From contig DATANR010000272.1 of the NCBI GenBank assembly GCA_036266155.1, forward strand, positions 1-12,840: a stretch of 12,840 bases of DNA, read 5' to 3'. Under the pieces are notes generated by a model, which saw nothing but the letters and a program-made list of their open reading frames with translations, searched no databases and had not been told where the DNA came from. The translations under genes were made by a program, and so were the position numbers. Of this stretch, positions 8,481 through 12,840 are shown piece by piece (the first letter of the stretch is position 1; each line of letters starts with the position of its first letter). This DNA is from SIAJ01 sp036266155 (GTDB taxonomy: Bacteria > Planctomycetota > Planctomycetia > Gemmatales > Gemmataceae).

Positions 8481-8503
8481 GCCCGCACCACGGTGGTGCG
8501 GGC
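8481..8503. repeat. GC-rich 23-bp palindrome
   Basis: GCCCGCACCAC at 8481-8491 is followed by one central base and its exact reverse complement GTGGTGCGGGC at 8493-8503. The almost absent loop suits a binding site for a dimeric protein at least as well as an RNA hairpin. No T-run follows, so it is not a terminator on either strand. Confidence 0.75.
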
Positions 8504-8543
8504 AACGTGCTCCACAGAATCCAGAATTGAATTTCAAAAACCA

Positions 8544-8602
8544 ATCGATCGCTTGATCGATGTTCCGCTATCACCCGTGCGATCGGCAAGGATTGCCGAT
8601 CG
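8544..8602. repeat. Two adjacent inverted repeats built on GATC/CGATCG
   Basis: The first has arms ATCGATC (8544-8550) and GATCGAT (8555-8561) around GCTT. The second has perfect 10-base arms CGATCGGCAA (8580-8589) and TTGCCGATCG (8593-8602) around GGA. Both would fold as tight hairpins in RNA and both are dense in GATC. They lie inside the proposed leader transcript, upstream of its terminator. Confidence 0.7.
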
Positions 8603-8768
8603 ATCATGGGAGCCACGGAACCAAGGGTCCAGCGCCGTCCGGGTCATCCGGGAAAAGGATGTCCCAGGCAGTCGCCATTACGAGCGTGGGTCGAGGTGGG
8701 TCCTCCGGGGCCGCCTTCTGCGATCCGGTCGGCCGGACCTTGGGGGTTTCGAGTGTCAGGGATGCCTC

Positions 8769-8786
8769 GGGCCTTCGTGGAGGCCC
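8769..8786 (+). promoter_or_regulatory. Alternative hairpin that competes with the terminator (possible antiterminator)
   Basis: GGGCCT (8769-8774) pairs perfectly with AGGCCC (8781-8786) around TCGTGG. The stem can be extended past one C-A mismatch by CCT (8765-8767) with GGG (8788-8790). The right arm of this hairpin is the left arm of the terminator stem, so the two structures exclude each other, as in attenuators. Being much shorter than the terminator stem, it would need a ligand, protein or kinetic help to win. Confidence 0.4.
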
Positions 8787-8830
8787 AGGGGAGTGGCAAG
8801 GAAGCCGCTCCCCTGGGCCATTTTTGTTTT
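8782..8830 (+). terminator. Strong Rho-independent terminator
   Basis: GGCCCAGGGGAG (8782-8793) pairs fully with CTCCCCTGGGCC (8808-8819). Inside it a T-G wobble and GGC/GCC pairs extend the stem to 16 bp with an AAGGAA loop (8798-8803). A single A is followed by TTTTTGTTTT (8821-8830), so it works on the plus strand only; the minus-strand reading has no T-run. It lies 218 bases before the metH ATG and ends no annotated gene. Confidence 0.88.
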
Positions 8831-8862
8831 CGCGTTGAATGCAGTGAATCAGGTACCAGGAA

Positions 8863-8935
8863 GATTAGGATTGAGATTGAGACGAGGATTAAGATCGAGG
8901 TGCATCGAGTCCTAATCTCAATCTCAATCCTAATC
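8863..8935. repeat. Perfect 20-bp inverted repeat with ATTGAG repeats in the arms
   Basis: The left arm GATTAGGATTGAGATTGAGA (8863-8882) has its exact reverse complement at 8916-8935. Within the 33-base middle, AGGATT (8885-8890) can pair with AGTCCT (8908-8913), one pair being G-U, so most of the 73 bases fold into one long hairpin. The arms are all-purine apart from T on one side and contain ATTGAG in tandem. It lies between the terminator and metH, 113 bases before the start codon. ATTTTCGGG follows, only a weak T-run. It could be a mobile REP-like unit, a transcript-stabilising hairpin or a protein site. Confidence 0.85.
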
Positions 8936-9048
8936 ATTTTCGGGTCTGCAATCGCTCGCCGGACCCATAGCTCGTCTGGAACCCGAACCCCTTCTGCCTT
9001 ATTCTCATCTGAGTACATTAGCCCGCCCGTTTCGGGGATCGCACCTTC

Positions 9049-12000
9049 ATGCCCGCTGATTTTCTGGGACAGCTCGCCGACCGCGTCGTCATTCTCGACG
9101 GCGGCATGGGCACGAGCCTGCACAAATATCGACCGACCGACGTGGATTGGGGCTACGCTGCCAATGGCAAGTCGCTGATGAACTTGTCGGACGCGCTTAT
9201 CTACACGCATCCGGAGTGGATCACCGAAATCCATCGCGGCTTCTTTGAAGCCGGCTGCGACGGCATCGAAACCAACACATTCAATGCAAACGCGATCGGC
9301 CTCTCCGAGTTCGGCTTGGCCGACAAACTCAAAGAAATCAACCGACTCAACATCCGTCTTGCCCGTGCCGCGGCCGCCGAGTTCGCGACGCCGGATCGAC
9401 CACGTTTCGTGATCGGCAGTGTCGGCCCCGGCACCAAGATGCCATCGTTGACCGATCCTGCGATCTATGTCGACTTCGACCGCTTGGCCGAGGCCTATCG
9501 GCCGCAACTCCGTGTCATGATCGAGGAACGCGTCGACGCGATATTGATCGAAACGTGCTTCGACGTGCTCCAGGCCAAATGCGTCGCAATTACAGCCATC
9601 GAAGAGATGAAGCGGGCCGGCATCCGCCTGCCGTTGATGGTGCAACTGACCATCATCGACGCGAACAAGAAGATGTTGCCCGGCACCGACATCCCGGCGG
9701 CCCTCGTCGCGCTGGAGCCGATCCAAGAGATCGACATCCTGGGTATGAACTGCGGCGTCGGGCCCGACCTGATGAATGACGACGTGCGCCATTTGAGCCG
9801 GCACTCGTCGAAGCTACTCAGCGTGTTGCCGAATGCCGGCCTGCCGGAAACGCGCGGCGACGAAACCTATTTCCCGCTCGACCCAGCCGGCCTGGCCCAG
9901 TGGCTCGATCGCTTCGTGAACGAGTACGGCGCCAGCGTCGTCGGCGGGTGTTGCGGTACGTCACACGCGCATTTGAAAGCCGTATGTGATCGCCTCGGCG
10001 GCCGCCGGCCGGCGGCTCGCGCGCCGAAGTACATCGCGGCCGTTTCGAGCCTGCAAAGCGCACAGGAATTGAACGTCGAACCGCGGCCCCTCCTCGTTGG
10101 CGAACGCACGAACACCAATGGCTCGCGGAAATTCAAGCAGCTTCTGGAGAAGGACGACTGGCACGGCCTCGTCGAGATGGCCAAGGAGCAAGAGCGCGAA
10201 GGCGTGCACGTTCTCGACGTGTGCGTCGACTACGTTGGCCGCGACGGCGTCCGAGACATGATCGAGGTGATTCGGCGCTACAACGAAGTGCTGACCAAGC
10301 CGATCATGCTCGACAGCACCGAAGTGCCGGTAATCGAGGCCGGGCTCAAGTTGTGCAGCGGCAAGGCGATCATCAACTCGATCAATCTGGAAGATGGCCG
10401 GAAGACGCTCGACCCGAAGACGATCCTGGCCCGCAAGTATGGCGCCTCGCTCGTGGCGCTGACCATCGACGAGAAAGGCCAGGCCGACACGGCCGAGTGG
10501 AAGTTCGAGATTGCCAAGCGCATTTACGACATCGTTGTCAACGAGTACGGCATCCCGCCATCCGACTTGCTCTTCGATCCGCTCGTGTTCCCCGTTTCCA
10601 CGGGTCAGGAGCAGACGCGCAAGAGCGCGATCGCAACCTTCGAGGCGATTCAACTCATCAAGCGGAACTTGCCGGGCGCTCTGACGCACGTCGGCCTGAG
10701 CAATTGCTCGTTTGGCTTGAACCCGTACACTCGGCAAGTGCTCAACAGCGTCTACCTGCACTACGCGCTCGAGTACGGTCTCGACTCGGCAATCCTGCAT
10801 GCGGCGAAGATCATGCCGCTGGCGAGCGTCGATCCAGTCGGCAAGGAACTGTGTCGCCGATTGCTATTCGACGACCGCACCTTCGATTCGGCCGGCAATT
10901 GCATCGAAGACCCATTGCAGCTCCTGATTGAGCACTACGCGGACAAGAAGGCGGAATCCAAGAAGGGGACCAGCCTTGGGGACACCGTCGAGGAGCGTCT
11001 GCGGCAGGCGATCATTCAGGGTCGCCGGGAATCGCTGATCGCCGACCTCGATACAGCTCGTGAGCGGTACTCGCCGATCGATGTCATCAACAGGATTCTC
11101 CTGAGCGGCATGAAAGTCGTTGGCGACTTGTTCGGCAGCGGGCAGATGCAGTTGCCGTTCGTGTTGCAGTCGGCCGAAGTGATGAAGTCCGCCGTCGCCT
11201 ATCTCGAAAAGTTCATGGAGAAGGTGGCCGGCTCGGAGAAGGGCAAGATTGTCTTGGCGACCGTGAAGGGCGACGTCCACGACATCGGCAAAAATCTCGT
11301 CGACATCATCCTGTCGAACAACGGCTACAAGGTTTACAACCTGGGAATCAAGCAGCCGATCGACACGATGATCGCGGCCTTCAAGGAGCACGATGCCGAC
11401 GCGATCGGCATGAGCGGTCTACTTGTCAAGTCTACGGTCGTAATGAAGGAGGACCTGCTGACGTTGAACGAAAAGGGACTGGCCCCGCCCGTGATCCTCG
11501 GCGGCGCGGCCCTGAATCGCCGTTATGTCGAACACGATCTGACCAACCTGTATGCAGGTTCGGTCTATTACGGCGAGGATGCGTTCGGCGGCTTGCACAT
11601 TATGGACAAGCTGATGGCCGAGAAACGGCTGCGGTCATCCGGCAGTCGCGGCGTGGCGGCGCTGCTCGAACCACGTAAGCCGCCCAAGGCGACGATCACG
11701 CGCAATGGCAAGGCAGCGAGCACGAAGCCCAAAGTCGCCTGTTGTCCTGGTCATGGGCTGCCGAACTTGCCGGCCCGTTCGCCGACGCTGCGTCGTTCGC
11801 CGAACATTCCGGCGGCGCCGTTTGTTGGCAGCAAGGTCATCACGGATATTCGTGCCGAGGAGGTCTTCCCGTATTTGAACGAGCGGACCCTGTTCAGCAC
11901 GCAGTGGCAGTTCCGCAAGAACAATGTCGCGCCGGCCGTGTACGAACGACAGATGCAAGAGGTCGCCTACCCCGCACTGGCCCGGCTCAAGGAACAATGT

Positions 12001-12624
12001 CTTCGCGAGGACATCTTGCGACCCGCGGTTGCCTACGGCTTCTTCCGGTGTGGCAGCGACGGCGATGACCTGGTCATTTTCGAGGCTGACGGCCGGACGG
12101 AGCGTTTGCGCTTTGGTTTCCCCCGACAAGATCACGGCGACTACTTGTGCTTGAGTGACTATTTCGAACCAATGGAAGACGGGCCGACGGACGTGGTCGG
12201 CTTCTTTGCAGTGACGATGGGCGAGGAAGTTAGTCGCCGAGCGAAAGAGTTCTTCGAGTCCGACCGCTACATGGACTACTTGTATCTGCATGGTCTCGGC
12301 GTCGAGTCGGCCGAGGCGCTCGCGGAGTTGTTCCACAAGCGTATGCGTGAGGAATGGGGCATCGCTGACGACGATTCGCCAATCATCCAGAAGCTGTTCA
12401 AGAAGCACTATCGCGGCTGCCGTTATGCGTTTGGCTATCCGGCCTGTCCGAACCTCGAAGACCAGGGAAAGCTGTTCCAGTTGCTCGAACCACAACGAAT
12501 CGGTCTGCAATTGAGCGAGCAGTTCCAACTGGAACCCGAACAATCGACGACCGCCTTGGTGGTCCATCACCCGGCGGCCAAATATTTCAACGTGACGCGC
12601 ACTGCCGGCTGCGACGCGGCATAG
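9049..12624 (+). CDS. metH: Cobalamin-dependent methionine synthase
   Basis: A full-length 1191-residue cytoplasmic enzyme that moves the methyl group of 5-methyltetrahydrofolate through cob(I)alamin to homocysteine. Modules in order: homocysteine domain (about 5-320) starting at VVILDGGMGT, with zinc ligands Cys235 (GMNCGVGP) and Cys301-Cys302 (GGCCGT); folate domain (about 345-610) starting at VGERTNTNGSRKF; cobalamin cap helices (about 645-730); B12 domain (about 733-860) with GDVHDIGKN, where His744 is the lower axial ligand, MSGLLVKS around Ser789 and GGAALNR; a Pro/Lys-rich linker (about 865-928); and the SAM-binding reactivation domain (about 930-1185) with RYAFGYPACP at 1125-1134, the RxxxGY motif, and VVHHPAAKYF at the end. 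All key residues are present. The reactivation domain and linker look like the cyanobacterial type rather than the E. coli type. The ATG has no strong Shine-Dalgarno, but it sits the usual dozen residues before LDGGMGT. No cobalamin riboswitch core was seen upstream. Confidence 0.98.
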   Translation: MPADFLGQLADRVVILDGGMGTSLHKYRPTDVDWGYAANGKSLMNLSDALIYTHPEWITEIHRGFFEAGCDGIETNTFNANAIGLSEFGLADKLKEINRLNIRLARAAAAEFATPDRPRFVIGSVGPGTKMPSLTDPAIYVDFDRLAEAYRPQLRVMIEERVDAILIETCFDVLQAKCVAITAIEEMKRAGIRLPLMVQLTIIDANKKMLPGTDIPAALVALEPIQEIDILGMNCGVGPDLMNDDVRHLSRHSSKLLSVLPNAGLPETRGDETYFPLDPAGLAQWLDRFVNEYGASVVGGCCGTSHAHLKAVCDRLGGRRPAARAPKYIAAVSSLQSAQELNVEPRPLLVGERTNTNGSRKFKQLLEKDDWHGLVEMAKEQEREGVHVLDVCVDYVGRDGVRDMIEVIRRYNEVLTKPIMLDSTEVPVIEAGLKLCSGKAIINSINLEDGRKTLDPKTILARKYGASLVALTIDEKGQADTAEWKFEIAKRIYDIVVNEYGIPPSDLLFDPLVFPVSTGQEQTRKSAIATFEAIQLIKRNLPGALTHVGLSNCSFGLNPYTRQVLNSVYLHYALEYGLDSAILHAAKIMPLASVDPVGKELCRRLLFDDRTFDSAGNCIEDPLQLLIEHYADKKAESKKGTSLGDTVEERLRQAIIQGRRESLIADLDTARERYSPIDVINRILLSGMKVVGDLFGSGQMQLPFVLQSAEVMKSAVAYLEKFMEKVAGSEKGKIVLATVKGDVHDIGKNLVDIILSNNGYKVYNLGIKQPIDTMIAAFKEHDADAIGMSGLLVKSTVVMKEDLLTLNEKGLAPPVILGGAALNRRYVEHDLTNLYAGSVYYGEDAFGGLHIMDKLMAEKRLRSSGSRGVAALLEPRKPPKATITRNGKAASTKPKVACCPGHGLPNLPARSPTLRRSPNIPAAPFVGSKVITDIRAEEVFPYLNERTLFSTQWQFRKNNVAPAVYERQMQEVAYPALARLKEQCLREDILRPAVAYGFFRCGSDGDDLVIFEADGRTERLRFGFPRQDHGDYLCLSDYFEPMEDGPTDVVGFFAVTMGEEVSRRAKEFFESDRYMDYLYLHGLGVESAEALAELFHKRMREEWGIADDDSPIIQKLFKKHYRGCRYAFGYPACPNLEDQGKLFQLLEPQRIGLQLSEQFQLEPEQSTTALVVHHPAAKYFNVTRTAGCDAA

Positions 12625-12635
12625 CCAGAACTCGT

Positions 12636-12722
12636 GGGTCAGGAGTCAGGTGTCAGACTCCAACAATGTTTATTGACCCCTGACCCCTGACCCCTGACCC
12701 CTGACCCCTGACCCTTGACCCT
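12636..12722. repeat. Opposed period-7 tandem repeats between metH and the ABC gene
   Basis: Three imperfect heptamers GGGTCAG, GAGTCAG and GTGTCAG (12636-12656) are followed after 17 bases by seven units in the opposite orientation: five TGACCCC (12674-12708) and two TGACCCT (12709-12722). The two blocks can fold into an imperfect hairpin just after the metH stop at 12624. The minus strand of the right block reads GGGGTCA over and over, five runs of four G with TCA loops, a textbook G-quadruplex pattern. The repeat ends seven bases before the next start codon. It is too short-period, and lacks spacers, for a CRISPR array. Confidence 0.9.
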
Positions 12723-12729
12723 TGGCCGC

Positions 12730-12840
12730 ATGCCCAGTTCCGACGTGATGATCCGACTCTCGGGCCTCGTGGTGCAATACGGGGCGGCGCGCGCCGTGGA
12801 TGGCCTGGACCTGGAGTTGTATCGCGGCGAGCTGTTTGGC
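12730..12840 (+). CDS. ABC transporter ATP-binding protein, N-terminal fragment (3' end outside window)
   Basis: The first 37 codons read MPSSDVMIRLSGLVVQYG, then AARAVDGLDLELYRGELFG, the normal opening of an ABC ATPase: a beta strand, the aromatic A-loop (Tyr17 in VVQYG) that stacks on adenine, AVDGLDLEL, and GELFG, which leads directly into the Walker A loop just beyond the edge. AVDGLDLEL-type openings are common in exporters of the ABC-2 kind, but the subfamily cannot be decided. The start may be the ATG at 12730 or an internal ATG at 12748; neither has a clear Shine-Dalgarno, and the heptamer repeats end seven bases before the first. It follows metH on the same strand by 105 bp, but the repeat hairpin between them makes a shared transcript doubtful. 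Confidence 0.85.
   Translation, partial: MPSSDVMIRLSGLVVQYGAARAVDGLDLELYRGELFG

Larger units (their letters stand above)
8329..8830 (+). ncRNA. Candidate structured transcript (metH leader or independent small RNA)
   Basis: Proposed because a strong plus-strand intrinsic terminator at 8782-8830 needs a transcript, yet the closest upstream plus-strand gene is the rhomboid gene ending at 5413. The stretch contains several inverted repeats: 8481-8503, 8544-8561, 8580-8602, 8641-8665 (GGGTCATCC pairing with GGATGTCCC with one T-T mismatch) and 8769-8786. I compared it by eye with cobalamin, SAM-I and SAH riboswitches, 6S RNA, SRP RNA, tmRNA and RNase P and found no match to their conserved cores. 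The 5' end is a guess from the candidate promoter; the true RNA may be shorter, starting nearer 8540-8600. Confidence 0.3.

Noticed and set aside
8183..8616. Open frames of 104-112 codons on both strands (plus 8216-8530, minus 8183-8515 and 8278-8616)
   Set aside because: They overlap each other in several frames, span the palindrome at 8481-8503, show no recognisable domain and have no convincing ribosome binding site.
8560..9048. Cobalamin, SAM-I or SAH riboswitch before metH
   Set aside because: None of the conserved cores (B12 box, SAM-I core, SAH core) could be found by eye, so no known riboswitch class is claimed.
8644..9804. Open frame of 386 codons on the minus strand opposite the metH start
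   Set aside because: It overlaps the clear homocysteine domain of metH and the terminator and inverted repeat; composition is that of an antisense shadow of GC-rich coding DNA, with no family motif.
11640..11835. Frameshift or insertion in metH between the B12 and reactivation domains
   Set aside because: The frame stays open and the Pro/Lys-rich linker ending in a PxPPFxGxKV-like stretch is, as far as I recall, usual in cyanobacterial-type MetH, so it looks like normal variation.
12636..12722. CRISPR array
   Set aside because: Units are 7 bases in direct tandem without spacers, and no cas gene is in the window.

Overview
The window looks like a piece of a GC-rich Gram-negative chromosome. 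The best guess is a planctomycete (Pirellulales-like). The hints are weak Shine-Dalgarno signals, long spacers between genes, an LplT-like permease with a decayed acyltransferase tail, a MetH with the linker and activation-domain layout that cyanobacteria and related phyla share, and GC-rich heptamer repeats between genes. This placement is inference; no rRNA or other phylogenetic marker is present.

Layout, left to right. (1) The 3' end of nuoM (respiratory complex I) runs off the left edge. (2) ftsK/spoIIIE on the minus strand converges on it with 8 bp between stop codons. (3) psuG (pseudouridine-5'-phosphate glycosidase), minus strand, has no kinase partner nearby. (4) A plus-strand rhomboid intramembrane protease diverges from psuG and carries an N-terminal winged-helix-like domain and a long C-terminal tail. 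(5) A minus-strand LplT-like MFS permease overlaps the rhomboid tail-to-tail by 14 bp; its C-terminus resembles a PlsC acyltransferase that has lost its catalytic His and Asp. (6) A roughly 1.7 kb stretch has no convincing protein gene, but its right half holds several inverted repeats, a possible sigma70 promoter, a very strong plus-strand intrinsic terminator and a perfect 20-bp inverted repeat. (7) metH, the full-length cobalamin-dependent methionine synthase, follows. (8) A cluster of period-7 repeats in opposed orientations comes next, then the first 37 codons of an ABC-transporter ATPase cut by the right edge.

The genes are mostly housekeeping and do not form one pathway: respiration, chromosome segregation, nucleoside salvage, membrane proteolysis, lipid or solute transport, and methionine/one-carbon metabolism. 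The part that looks undescribed is the metH upstream region. A strong plus-strand terminator lies there with no plus-strand gene before it for over 3 kb, and an alternative hairpin can sequester its left arm. This suggests either an attenuated metH leader or a separate small RNA. I recognise no known riboswitch class in it.
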